In this document: positions 20,206-32,400 of the stretch, one piece after another
Position numbering within the stretch: the stretch's first letter is position 1
Layout: each line of letters opens with the position of its first letter
Source of the DNA: Geosiphon pyriformis
Lineage: Eukaryota; Glomeromycota; Glomeromycetes; Archaeosporales; Geosiphonaceae
Assembly: GCA_016748015.1 (NCBI GenBank)
Contig: JAAOMT010000088.1
Location: 157,978 to 197,304, forward strand
Reading direction: 5' to 3'
Length of the DNA stretch: 39,327 nt
Notes under the pieces: model-generated
What the model saw: the letters and a program-made list of their open reading frames with translations, nothing else
Databases searched by the model: none
Told to the model about the DNA's origin: nothing
Position numbers and translations under genes: made by a program

Positions 20206-20419
20206 ATCTAGATGCACGTTGCTAGTTAAGGCGTATTTCAACCACTCTCGGAAGCAGTTATCGAAGCAATGGATGGATTCGGCAAGCTTTCCGTAAAAGG
20301 GGTGAAATAAAAGGCATTTTGTTATCATAAGAAAAAAAATGAAATTATTGAAAGAAATGTCTGAGGCTTATGATATCATCAGGGGGTGAACACAGTTGTC
20401 TTTCGTCCCAGTAGCTCTT

Positions 20420-20763
20420 ATGACTGATGTATCCATTGGTCAGGTATTGACAGCACGAGACAAAATTATTAGGCGTAATACACAGCGACAACAAGATGCG
20501 CTTTTTTCCCAGTATGTAAGTCATTGCATCAGACTATTACCTCATTATTGTGAAATCGTTTAATGTCTCTTATCTTCATATTTCGTTAATGCATGCTTAT
20601 GAATATCAACAGAAGATAAAGATTTTATTTTTGAAAATTTTTTTTTTCTAGGAGTAATCCTTTATCAGGCATTTGCTTGATGGAGGTCACGCAGGAAAAA
20701 CATGTAATAATCTTATATAGCAATACCTTATACTACAATCAAAGCAGCAACCTTTTCAATTAA
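20420..20763 (+). CDS. Hypothetical small protein, 2 or more exons
   Basis: Exon 1 20420-20511 encodes MTDVSIGQVLTARDKIIRRN.. and ends at a strong donor (GTATGT). Exon 2 starts at 20652 after a T-rich acceptor (TTTTTTTCTAG) and continues in phase as SNPLSGICLMEVTQEKH. Read straight on, it stops at 20763 (67 residues). Alternatively a donor GTAATA after EKH joins a short exon after TTTTAG at 20837. The amino-acid composition and clean splice signals look coding, but I do not recognise the family and the 3' end is uncertain. Confidence 0.45.
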
Positions 20764-20896
20764 TAATACTTGAACTCATTAACATTGTTTTATGTAATAA
20801 TAATATTACATGTAGTATTCTGAAATCCGTGTTTTAGTGTATCCCGATTTACAATTTTGGTTTATATCTAGTATTTTTTGTTTAACTTTAAGCGTA

Positions 20897-20935
<39 letters not shown>

Positions 20936-20955
20936 TATTATTATTATTATTATTT
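20897..20955. repeat. Back-to-back (AAT)13-(ATT)n palindromic microsatellite
   Basis: Thirteen AAT units (20897-20935) are followed at once by about six ATT/TAT units (20936-20954), so the two arms are self-complementary and could fold into an AT-only hairpin or cruciform. Confidence 0.9.
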
Positions 20956-20956
20956 T

Positions 20957-21265
20957 CCCATTAAAAGCTGGCACAAAGATAATTTAAATGACAAACTGGT
21001 TTTTAAGGGGAGATTAGCTTTGATTTATTCATTTAGAAATTTTTTGAAACCGTATGATCGCTCAATGAAATTTTATATTATGAAGGCAGCAAGAGCTCAA
21101 TTAAAAAAAAAATTTCAGATTGAAAATTTATTATGTCATAATGAAGAAAAAACAAACATGGTATTATACCAAAAAATTGACATTCATAATCACAATGACA
21201 GTATTAGGAATACAATGAATTCATTTAATATTTATAACTTCACAAAAAATGCTAAACTTAATTAA
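20957..21265 (+). CDS. Doubtful open frame after the microsatellite
   Basis: Open for about 100 codons to a TAA at 21265, with a possible acceptor (TTAAAAG) at 20967. It reads WHKDNLNDKLVFKGRLALIY, SFRNFLKPYDRSMKFYIMKA and a low-complexity Asn-rich end. The LIYSFRNFLK segment vaguely recalls LYR proteins, but the LYR tripeptide is absent. No start or promoter is clear; it may be a relic or chance. Confidence 0.2.
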   Translation, partial: PIKSWHKDNLNDKLVFKGRLALIYSFRNFLKPYDRSMKFYIMKAARAQLKKKFQIENLLCHNEEKTNMVLYQKIDIHNHNDSIRNTMNSFNIYNFTKNAKLN

Positions 21266-22241
21266 AATTTTATATACAGCCTACATGGATTATTTTTAAT
21301 CTTTCTCTACCAATTCTATATTTCTAAAATTCTCTACATTTAAAAAGTTGTCTATTCCTTGAAATAAAAAGTTTTTTTTTTTTAACTTTACCAAAGTTTC
21401 TTCCTCAAACTTTTTATTTTCCAGCTGATCCCAATAGATGATTATTTCCAATAATCTACCTTTCATCTAAATTAAATTTTTCAGGAGTAAAAAATATAGA
21501 CGAATGGCTAATTTTATTGGTCTGGCTAACAGTTGCCAAAAGTAAAATCTGAGGAAAAAGATTTCTGAATAAGTTGGATGTTTCTCTACCTTTAAAGTAT
21601 ATTATTTGTAATTATTGTTGCCGCCTGAATTAAGTAATTGAATTAGCACATTCAGGATGAAATAATAATTTTTTTTAGCATGGTCAGCTTAGCATTACAT
21701 ATTGTCGGCGCATTAAATAACTGTTTACACAATTATATAATCTTATAACTAGCTATATAACTAGTTGGGACGCCTTCTAATTATTTACTTTTGAATTCGA
21801 TCAACCCAATCACAGCTCTCATGGAGTAGATCAAAAACCTTACTTTTCTACCCATAAATTAGAGTGAATTTTCAATAGTTTAACTACAAAGACAACAAAG
21901 AGTTACTGAGATATTAGAAAAATGCCTCAAATGAACTTTATTTTGAAATTATGTAATCATAAATCCCGGCAAAAATGTCTTATCATTGACTGAAGGAGAA
22001 ACGTGGTGAGGTGTGGTTAAAAAGTTTCGTCACATCATTATGTTGTGCAACGATTCAATTTCAACAAATAAACGCCTGACGCAGGTAATACCCATTCATT
22101 GATTATTTCCTTTTCAATTGACAAGCCGTGTATCATTACTACAAAGAATAGCCTTAAGTTGACGAGAATTAGGAATGGAAGCATTGGTGTTCCAAAATTA
22201 AAATATTTATATATTTATATATTTATATATATCAATTTTAT
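21266..22241. other. Intergenic upstream of the ankyrin gene
   Basis: No gene seen. A near-palindrome (AACTAGCTATATAACTAGTT) lies at about 21749-21768. Confidence 0.45.
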
Positions 22242-22249
22242 TATAAAAG
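22242..22249 (+). promoter_or_regulatory. TATA-box-like element of the ankyrin gene
   Basis: TATAAAAG sits 94 bases upstream of the chosen ATG at 22343, a plausible core promoter distance allowing a short 5' UTR. Confidence 0.45.
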
Positions 22250-22342
22250 CAAGCCATTTTGATCCTATGTGAACAAATCATCCAAAATTTTGACGTCGTC
22301 TTTCCTCATCATTATCATTTTTCACCGCTTAATCAATCGATC

Positions 22343-23317
22343 ATGAATTCCTTCAAAAGTGAAAGCTTATCCGGCAATAGCGACGTCCCTGTCAAATCAA
22401 CGACTCATCATGATGATTATAATCTGTACAATCTTTTATCAATTCATGACCACCACCTTCTTGCAAAAAATTTACACCCAAATTTTAAAACAACACTCAC
22501 TTTTACAAATTGTGTTAAAAACAATGATACGATTAAGGATTCTTTGCAATTAGAATTGATTTCAATAATTAATTCAACTTGCTGTCAGAGGTTATCAGCA
22601 TCAGCATCAGCATATTCATCTTCCTCTTCCTCTCCCTCTTCCTCTTCCTCTTCCTCCTTTTCCACGGTTATGTGTCACCCTGGCTCTCATTGTTTGAACG
22701 GTGAATTGGTTGGGCTTCGATATCATTTTTTATTAGGAGCAAGTCCAGATTGCCTTTATCCCTTCATGGATTTTATGCTCCCACTTCCTTTAATTGCGGT
22801 ACAGAATTTATCGATGCAAGAAATTATTAAAACATTTGAACTAATTGAAGAGTTTGGGGGTAATTTGAAAATCAAAGATTCTGAGACTGGCCGATCAGTT
22901 TTATTAGAAGCGGCCAATAAACTTGCTCGTCGGGATGAAGAATATGCTGCTGAATTTCCCAGCTTTCTCAATTGGTTGGTTAAATCGAAACGTTTTCGAA
23001 TTAATGAGATTGATATCGAGGAAGGATGTAGTATTCTACATTTTGTAGCCTTCACACAACATGAACACTTATTGGTGGCAATTCTTAAAAAATGCCTTGA
23101 GCTTGGTGCTGATCCTCAATTCGAAGATCATGAAGGGCTTAATGCATTAGTTTACCTCGCGAAGTTTCAATCACTTGAAACTTTAATAACAGTTATGGAA
23201 CAAATTCCTGAATTTCGAAAGCAAGAAGTCCTGATTCGTGCAATTTCTAAAACCCCTTGGACGAGCAAACAAAGATCTTATTTAAAGGAGTGGAAAAAAG
23301 CAGTATTAAATTCGTGA
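22343..23317 (+). CDS. Ankyrin-repeat protein with serine-rich linker
   Basis: A single exon of 324 residues from the ATG giving MNSFKSESL. The open frame extends about 28 codons further upstream but without an ATG, so 22343 is the start. Residues 1-80 are polar and His/Asn-rich; 85-107 form a serine tract (ASASAYSSSSSSP) encoded by TCA/TCC/TCT repeats. From about residue 110 the protein is folded: FLLGASPD, then a helix-rich part (EIIKTFELIEEFGGNLKIKD) and ankyrin-like units near 228-258 (GCSILHFVAFTQHEHLLVAI, LELGADPQFED) and from 263 (EGLNALVYLAKFQSLETLI). Ankyrin repeats bind proteins; no partner or catalytic domain is visible. It lies inside the interval bounded by the large inverted duplication. 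Confidence 0.75.
   Translation: MNSFKSESLSGNSDVPVKSTTHHDDYNLYNLLSIHDHHLLAKNLHPNFKTTLTFTNCVKNNDTIKDSLQLELISIINSTCCQRLSASASAYSSSSSSPSSSSSSSFSTVMCHPGSHCLNGELVGLRYHFLLGASPDCLYPFMDFMLPLPLIAVQNLSMQEIIKTFELIEEFGGNLKIKDSETGRSVLLEAANKLARRDEEYAAEFPSFLNWLVKSKRFRINEIDIEEGCSILHFVAFTQHEHLLVAILKKCLELGADPQFEDHEGLNALVYLAKFQSLETLITVMEQIPEFRKQEVLIRAISKTPWTSKQRSYLKEWKKAVLNS
22596..22660. repeat. Serine-codon microsatellite within the ankyrin gene
   Basis: Runs of (TCAGCA) and (TCCTCT)-type trinucleotides coding for the Ser-rich linker. The period of three keeps the reading frame under expansion. Confidence 0.8.
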
Positions 23318-26300
23318 TACTCTTTTGAAATTTATGCAAATCATTATAAGAAAACTTTTTACTATCAGTAATAATTTTCTTTATGGTAATTTTTAGGCCC
23401 ATATTTTTTGTTTCCTTGGTTTTTCCTCCCTTTAAAAAATTCGAAGGAGTGAAACCATATGAATTCATGCTATTTCAACCCATAAAAGAATGATATTCTG
23501 ACTTATTCAAATAAGGTTACCCATTCGCTTTTTTGGATGACAACAACTTTTTTTCGTTACCTATGTTTGTCAATTCCTAAAAAATTCAAAGTTTCAACTA
23601 ATCGTATCCTTTCGATAAAGAAAAACAAATTAGAAATTTTGCCATGGTTTTTATTATTGTTTTCTCTTTCAAGTTTTATTTCGGGGTTCATTTCGTTTAT
23701 TCTTAATAAGTAGAATTTATATATGAAAATTTTTCTTCATATATAGATCCAAAAACTTTTATTGACATAATTAGTTTAGAAGTAAAAATAGTTTTAACGG
23801 TTCACTAGGTCTACACAAAAATTCTTTGTAAAATATTTAGGAAATAATTTTTTTCATAATTTTACAAAACATATGTTGTACAGCATTTAATCTAGGATTT
23901 TTTCCAGATTTTTGAATTCATTATTTTATCCTTCATTTCAAATACCATTTCTTTGAATATGTTTTGAAAATAAAATAAAATAAAAAATTATCGATATATA
24001 TACATAATACCATCCAGAAGATTTCAACGGGGGAAATAGTTTAAAATTTAAAAAAAAAAGTAACTACTAAAAATTGAGAGTGAAAAAAATTATGGCTGAA
24101 AAACCAACCTAAAGTAATTATTAATGGTATGCATACAACTTCTGGATCCAGCGAAAAATGATATAAAGCACAATAAATTAGGCTGAATTGAGCAATGATC
24201 CTAATTGTTAAACCGATAAAAAAGCGAAAAATTTTATTGAACTAACCGATTTGGCCATTTTGTTCTACCAGACCCTGCCTTTCAATCATTCTAATAATGT
24301 ATTTAGGGCTGAAAATTGTCACGCATTTAAAATAGGCATTATTATTATCATTGTCATTTTTTTGCTCAAATTATTTATTTTTAGTCACATGAATATCTTT
24401 TTTCGGTGGGGAACATCTATACTTTTTGAGAATTTTATTCAGCCATTGTTCTCATTCACCCATTTAAAAAAATAATGTATGATAATATGTAACATTAAAT
24501 GAATAATAGTATGAGCATATCGCATCATTGCATGAATAATAAAATAGTGTGAAAATAACTTTGAATATAATATCACGAGGCTATTATAGCCAATGATATC
24601 AAGATTTTTGTCACAATTAATGATTATTTAAAGATTTAGAAACTTTTTTTTTTCTTTTTCCTCGAGAAAAATTTTTAATCTATTCTATGTGACCAATCAA
24701 AGTTCAAAGGAAATAAAGAGATGCGTTAAAGAAAAATTTTTTTATAGTTTAGTGTAGGTTATAGCATATGTATAGATCGTCAATCTATGATTTTCAATAA
24801 GCAATTAATAATGATAACATCCTAAATTTCTAAAAACGTTTCCAAGCATTAGATTAATGTGGAGTGAGATACAAGTATTTTATCTCTCGTCTCGAAACTT
24901 ATTCTTTGGCTGTGAGTTTCCAATTTAAGAATTATAACCATTCAAGCCTAATTAAAGTTTTCAGGGGAAATTTTATTTATTTATTTATTTATTTATAGAT
25001 ACATCATATGAGGATTCCTTTCAAAGATTTTTATTGAATCAATTTTCAGCCTTTTATCTTGAACCATTTAAGGATAGAGTTTCCTAAATATTTAGTTAGA
25101 GCTATTTGAATTCATAATGAAAAATGATGAATTTTGGTATTTAAATTCACGCTAAATCTGAAAAGCTAGTTAGAATCTCGGTTCTTTTTAGATAGATATT
25201 TCTTTGACGATTATTCTATGAAAATTAACGTTAGAATAATCTGACATTAATAATCAAAAGAAAAATCTGTGGTTATTTGAGATCTAGTAAAAAATTTTTT
25301 GGTTCAATGGTTTGAGAAATGGCTCATAAAGTTTTATTCAAGTCGAATAAGTTATATTTGTATTGGTTAATTTTCTAACTAGATAAATATATCTACAAAA
25401 AATATTTCAATTATTGAGTTTGTTTTGATCTTTAAAGTAAAAATTTTATTATTTTCATCAAATCTTTTTTTTTTTTTTAATTTTGGAATTTAAAAATATT
25501 TAAATCCTTTATTGAATAATTGGGCTAATTAATATTGAAATTTCAATTAGAGCTGAATTAGAATGTAAAAAAGAAGAAGTTTTCGAAAGTAATTTTCAAG
25601 TAAAATAATTTTGTGAAATAAATTAACGATGAGAAATTCTTTAAAATTGTCTTTTTTGTCATTCTATTCAAATTTCTTTTAAAAGTTTCTTTTAAAAAAT
25701 TTAAATTGGGAGCGAATAAAAGAATTCTTTCATCAATGGTATTAGGATATTTATTATAAAGTATGTTTAAAGAATTTTTGATTCAAGCTTCATTAAAAAT
25801 GTTTGAATTTACCACAACTAATTTTATTTATTTATTTATTTATTTATTTTTCATAAAAAATAATTGAAAAATTTTAATGATAAAATTTTGATGTTTTAAA
25901 TAAATTTTCAATCATTTATTTTTTAATTTAAAAAAATAAAAATCAATATTTACCTGATAAAAATCAATTTGAAAGAATAAATTAAAAAAAGTAAGATTAT
26001 ATAATTAAAATTACATAATTAAAAATTATTTCCTTAATATCGAAACATTAAATTGGAATACCATATTCAAATCTTTGGAAAAGAATAAAAATTTTTTTTT
26101 CCTTGTACTTATTCAATCTCAACTAATAAAATATCCTATTTTTAGAACTAATTAAAGCAAATATCTGCAGTCAAACTTTATTGGGAATTTTTAAATTGAT
26201 GTTCAATTACAGTTTATAATTTTCCGGAGTATGTTACCCTTTTGATAATAAATATTTTGATGCTTATTTATGATCAAATAAGTAGATTTATTGATCGATA

Positions 26301-26712
26301 TATTGATCAAAAAACCAATTAAACGAAACTTGTTGTGTGATAATAAATTTGTTTAGCATATACATGTATTTATGTTTTATCAATGCTTAAACAAAAGAAA
26401 CGTGTTAATATGAATTGCTGGTTTGGTAAATTGAGTTTTTCTTCTTATTCGAAAATTTGAAAGCTTTATCAGCAAAAATAGAACCCTTTGCTAGATCATT
26501 TTTTTCAAAACATAAGCTCGAAAGCAAAATATTTTGAAATTTTTCGAATAGAATTCTTTATGCTCTTTTAAATACACACAACAAGAGTCAACATTTCTTT
26601 TTAAATCCTAAAACAAAATAAATAATATTTTAATCGAAATTCTCTTATAAAAGTATGTATCAAAATTTTTTAAATGATGATTAGACTTTACTAACTTCAT
26701 ATCTTTTGAAAA
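23318..26712. other. Long gene-poor AT-rich stretch
   Basis: 3.4 kb without a supportable gene on either strand. Short TTTA tetranucleotide runs occur at about 24975-24997 and 25825-25850. The open frame around 24251-24475 lacks an ATG and looks like chance hydrophobic AT-rich sequence. Confidence 0.5.
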
Positions 26713-26720
26713 TATATAAA
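26713..26720 (+). promoter_or_regulatory. TATA-box-like element of the 26790 gene
   Basis: TATATAAA lies 70 bases upstream of the start codon of the secreted cysteine-rich gene. In such AT-rich DNA the match alone is weak evidence. Confidence 0.3.
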
Positions 26721-26789
26721 ATTTTTAATAATTCACGCATAATTATTAAAATCTTCAAATTTTAAAAGAGACACACTCGTTCTTTCAAA

Positions 26790-27334
26790 ATGAATAAACC
26801 AAATTTTTTTGTCTCATTTAAGAAATTTATTTTAATGAATTTTTTGATATTATTCCTCGTAATTTTAAATGTTCTAGCGTTTCCTGCCGATCAAAACAGT
26901 AAGTCTCAAGATTTTATCATGATAAAATTACTTTCAAATTTCCCTTTAACATCTAAAAATTTATATCTTTTTTTAAAAACATTATAAATTTAATTAAAGA
27001 ATTGAAATGCTTAATTTGCCCGCGATTCATTCCTCAATGCCCAGTTTGCACCACTAACGAAAAATGCGTTAAAAAAGGCTATTCATGTAAGGCCTGTGCA
27101 TCTGCTAGATGTGTTCCACTAGTTAATAAGGAAGAATCTGGATCCCAAAAATTTGGTGGTGATCTTTGTATTAACCCTGCGTTATGTTACAAAGAACCAA
27201 GCTGTAACCCAAAATCTTGTAATAGTGATGAAGAATGTAGTGTTGTTCAACCCAGTTGTAATAATTGTGCTACCATTAAATGCACCCCTAAAGATTATAA
27301 AAAAGTCAAAATCATGAGATCGTTTGAGCAATAG
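26790..27334 (+). CDS. Small secreted cysteine-rich protein with Opy2-type cysteine motif (2 exons)
   Basis: Model: exon 1 26790-26898, intron GTAAGT..TTAAAG, exon 2 27000-27334; phase 1 is kept and the product is 147 residues. A signal peptide spans residues 1-30 (core MNFLILFLVILNVLA, likely cut before FPAD). Sixteen Cys follow. Cys40-Cys74 show C-x2-C-x6-C-x2-C-x5-C-x6-C-x2-C-x4-C (CLICPRFIPQCPVC.., CKACASARC), exactly the spacing of the minus-strand gene at 17398-17857 and of the Opy2 extracellular domain type. A second, looser half-motif occupies Cys93-Cys131 (SCNNCATIKC). No C-terminal membrane helix or GPI-like hydrophobic end is present. It is probably an extracellular disulfide-rich protein; an effector-like role is only a guess. 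Confidence 0.78.
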
Positions 27335-28574
27335 AAATTTACAACCCTGATCTCAAAAAAATGAGATGATAAATTATAAATTCTCAAATTTTATTTGGTC
27401 AATTTTCCATAGTAAAAATATGCTTTAATATTAATTCTTATTATAAATATCAAACTAGTTGAAAAGAAGATAGCTACATATTAGGCTATCAATATTTTAC
27501 AAGTAAGGTACAAAAAAAATGATTACTTATCGATTCAAAAACAGTTTCTATAATTGAACACTTTGCAATTCAATCTTGAGTTTAATATACCATATCAATG
27601 ACTAACATGAAAGAATTTCGAAAACTCCTATCTCAAACTTAAAAAAGTTTTCTTTTCAGAAATCAATTATTATTATTATTATTATTATTATTATTTCTCA
27701 ACGGTCGAATTTCTTCGTAGCGCCCTGAATTGATTAGCCTGAATAAATTGCGATATAGCCTCATATTAATCATTTTCCAAAATAATGAAATGGCGATAAG
27801 ATTCAAAAAGATGATAGTTCTTTAAAAATGATTGATAGCATTTTGATAATAAGTAGAAGAAAATATTGTTATTATAACTTGAGATTTTCAAGTATTCCCT
27901 ATCATACCTTCAAACTCACCACATATTTGGCTAAATTAACAAGGATCCAGCTTTCTTCTCTGATAAAATAAATCAATGAATTTGAAATTTCTCAAATAAT
28001 ATAAAAAATATTGAAATGATCAAATTCTTATAACAAAATACAAGAATTGAATAATTAACCTTAAAAGATTAGTTTAAAATGTAAATTTTATATTAAATTG
28101 TACAAAATTAAAAGTGGTAGATGTTTGCAACTAATTTCACAAGTTAATTACCTTCTTTTTCAAATTTTATTCAATCAAATTTTGAAAAGTTTATAAATGT
28201 AGCATTTTATATATTTAGATTAGTAAAGAATTTAAAATTTTCGCTTTTAGTGAAAAATCCTTTAAATTTTAGTACCTTAAAATTTGGATTAATAATCTTT
28301 GAGAATGTTTGACTTTTCGTATTAAAGTTCTGCCAAATGGATCATAAGTTATTATAACAAAGTCCGAAAATTCTTCTAACCTGTTTGGTTGATTGGTTTG
28401 CAATTTCTTATTGTAAGCAGTAAAATTTTAAGGTTCTGTAGAAGAATTCTTTTTTATTAGTTTGTCTAATTTATAGTTTGTGTCCACAGCACAGAACCTT
28501 TTTTAATATGGTAAAAATCGAATTCATATTATATTGCTTAAAATCCAAGTCCAAATGGTTAAAACCTGAATTTG
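27335..28574. other. Intergenic, ATT microsatellite
   Basis: 3' flank of the secreted-protein gene. Just after its stop codon, TCTCA..A-run..TGAGA near 27351-27366 could form a small hairpin. An (ATT)10 run lies at about 27667-27696. No gene is seen. Confidence 0.45.
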
Positions 28575-29430
28575 AATTTTTATAATATTTAAAGATGCTT
28601 TTCTGTTCCATTCAATCCGTCCATTATCTCATCGAATCCAAACATATTTTGAAAGTGACAATTCAAGTTACCAATTATTGAGATCTCAATTTAATATATA
28701 TTGGGAACTATGATTGAAAATACTTGCCAATCGTGCATACTTGACACAAATTATCATTATCTGATTACTTAAAGTAATAAAAAAAGTCAATTACTCTTTG
28801 AAAAAACTTCATAGATTAGTGTCAAAGCAAACATGTTGCATGATAATATATATCTTTTTATTTTAAAAATTTTGAGTCCATTTATGAAACTGGAAATATG
28901 TGAATCAGATATTTTATATTTGGGAAAAATAATAATTTACAATAGTTTAAAACAGAAATTTCTGTAATAGTCTAAATTTTCTAATATTTCAATTTGATTA
29001 AAAGTTTTTGGTAAATTGGATCGGTCATAATTTCCCCAAGAAAAAGTCTTTTTGTTGATTCATTTTAATAATATATTTTTAGCTATCGAACCTACTTTCC
29101 TAGAAAGAAAGGTTTTAATGCTTATTAATAATAATGAAAACAACCTATCTCAAATAAAAAAAGTCTTTTATTAGGAATATATTATACCAAATTATAGTTA
29201 AAAAAGCTATAATTTTATAATCGATTCAAAAAAGTATTATAGTTCAGTTTGTAACAATTTGTTTTTTTTAAAAGATACGTGATAGGATATCTCTTAAATT
29301 ATAAATCATATCTTGAATTTGCAAAACACAGAAAACCTTTTAAATATTCTACTGTGTTTGTTTTAGTGATACTAAGGATTGATTTTAAACAAAGCTTATT
29401 ATTAATGATAATAAATCTCTTTAAAAAAAA
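28575..29430 (-). repeat. Right copy of the diverged inverted duplication
   Basis: Reverse complement of about 19300-20205 with scattered substitutions and small indels. The landmark ACTTGCCAATCGTGCATACT then TGACAC (about 28724-28747) is the exact complement of the left copy. Alignable sequence extends through GAAACTGGAAATATGTGAATC and TTTGCAAAACACAGAAAACCTTT. The two copies are 8.4 kb apart and face each other. Confidence 0.7.
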
Positions 29431-32400
29431 ATATATATACAAATAAACCTCTTTAAATGCACTTCTCTTGTGACTGGTCATGAGAATGCATTTAGAGAAT
29501 TTTGGAGTTAAATTTAAGATTATTTAAGAATAAAATAATAATTGAAACAAATTAAATAAATAATAAGAATTAAAAACAAATTTCTTGTTTAAATTTGAAT
29601 TAGTAACAACAATATTTATTTATATAAAGCTGTTGTATTTAATTCATGTTTTTTCTCAATAAAAATTTTCAAAGTATTTATTAATCTTATTTAATTTACC
29701 ATTAAATCTTAATAATCTAATACTTTTTAATTTTTTAATGCTGTATTATTTTATTCATTTCTTTAGTTTTATATTTACTGCCTAATATATATTTACAAGT
29801 TTTATTAAATTTAATTGAAAAAAGTTAAAATTTTTATTTTTATTGTTTTAAAAAGATTCAAAGCATCAAATATTTTGGTAGATTTATAAACACTTATGTA
29901 TTGTTTGGTGTTAATAAAAATTGTTAATTGTTTCAACAAAGTCTTTTTTAAGCTTAGATTATATATTAGACTGTTTAAAAAAAGTTTATCTTTAAATTTT
30001 GCACTAATTAATTAGCTTTAAGTTGTTTTAACATTTATTTAAAATAATCAAACTTTTAAAACATTGTTGTAAATATTTAAGACTTAAAAAATTTTTCAGT
30101 CTCTTATAAATAAGCTTCAAGTTTTCAAATTCTTAAAATATTATAGTTTTTCAAATTTATGAATTTAATTTATAAGATTATTAAAATTTGTATATAATGT
30201 AATTTGTTTTTTTTTTTACAGCAAAATGCTATATTGCGATTGTTTGATCTGATTTCTAATTAAAAAAAAAAAGTTTGTTTTGTTTATATTATAAATTTAA
30301 TTTAAAAATAAAAATAAAAATAAATTATTTGTTTTATAATTAATTAGAATTTTACAATAGGTTTTTTTTATTAACAAATATTGTTTTTTGATATATTTTG
30401 ATTATTTGGAAAAAATGTAACATATTTTTAAAAATTTTTAACTTTTTTGTTAAATAATTCAGTTTTTTAATTAATATATTTTTTTAAAAAAAATTGTTTA
30501 ATATTAAATAGATTAATATCAATTTTTTTAAAGTTCTAAAATAATATTATATTATAATATTATTTTATATTTAAAGTTTTGTTTTTAATCAATAGTAAAA
30601 AAAAGATACTTTACTAAATTGTAGCTAATATTATATTTAATTTTTATATAATTGTAATTCCATATTATATAATTATACTTAATTGTATTTAATATATTAT
30701 TTATTTTTTATATTTGCAATTTCATATTTAATTAAAAGTTACTTATATATTATTTGGTTAAAAATTTGAGCAATTGTTAACTTAATAATAATAATAATAA
30801 TAATAATAATTTATTTATTTATTTATTTTACATGTTTTTTTTTGGTCTTTTATTGTTACGTATATAAAGACATAATTTGTATTTTTGAAAATTTGTAAAG
30901 TAATTTATTTTTAAATGACATTTAAGATAAAGTAAAGCAACCAAAAAATAATAATTATTTTTATTATTTTTAAAATTCAATAATCTTTTTTGTAAATAAG
31001 TATTACTTAATCATAAAATATGTATATACATTATTTGAAAAAAAATGTACAAATTAATAAACACTTTCTTAATAAAATTTTTTAAAAACTTATAACAAAA
31101 TTTTTTCGAAAAAATTTGAGTTAAGAAAAACAAAAATATACAATTTTAATTTTAATAAAATACAATTTATAAATGATCTTTGCTCAAAGAAAATAAATTA
31201 AATACCTAGTTAAAATTTAAGAATGGTAAAGTCAAAAGATTAAAAAATACGATTGGGTCTATGAATTAAAAGATCTTACACTTGCAGGCAGAAATAAATA
31301 GAAAGGCAGTCGCATTTTTCACTTACAAATGTGATGCTATTATCATTCTTGCCTTTGAGATATCAGACATGGTGAATGGAAAAAAGTAAAAATGATATTA
31401 TGCTGGGTAATTATCGATTCGTCAACGTCGGAGTATTACTATTATTAATGTGTTACAATCGATCCGAAATATATATTGAAAAATGATTAATCTAAACGAG
31501 TTCCTTAGATAAAACTTCTATTTAAAAAAAAATCTTGAATTCATAAAATTAGATTAAAATATTAAAATTAATTTTAAAGTTGACTATGTATAAAAAATAT
31601 TTTTATTAAAAATAAAAGCTAATTCCTAACTTCTAAAAAATCTGCTAAATTAAAAATATTACGTCTTAAATTTCGTATCACTATAATTGATATAATATAT
31701 TCTGCAAAATTTAAATATCTCTCTATGATACTGTTTCTCATCTTCGAATTATGATTATTTAATTTGCTATCTTATTATGGGATTTCACTGATTAAGCTTA
31801 AAAGTAATTATAACTAATAATTTAGTATGATGTCGTTGAGTTTCATATTGAGCAACCAATTTCTAATTATGGAACAGATTCTAAAGAAATCGACATATTA
31901 TTGGTTGCTATGCTTGCACTATTTACTAAATGGGACAATGAGATTTCAAATTTTCATTGAGGAAAATAAATATAATTTTTAGTATCGAAATTTCCTTTAA
32001 AAAGGAAACTATTTTTGATAATAGATGTGTGATTATTTTAGCTTTGAATATGGATGGATAGTTAAGATAAACAAACGTTCAAGATTTCTAGCCAAGCTTT
32101 GAAAACATCATTTTCTATCAAAAACCCCAAATTTTTTCAAATTTATTTCTGAATACTGAATTCGACAATGAAGAATTTATTTCATTACTGTACATTCTAT
32201 AAAACTTACTTTTAAAGAAAAACTCAAATGATTAATGTTAGTCGAAACAAAATGACTTTTTAAATTCTTATGTAAAGACTACCTCAGTTAAATAATTTTC
32301 AAAATTATCAAACAAATACTTTTATTGTTATTTCTAAAGATTCACATTTCAAAATGTACAAGAAAACTTTAAACATTTTTTTATCAGTATTTTGTACTTT

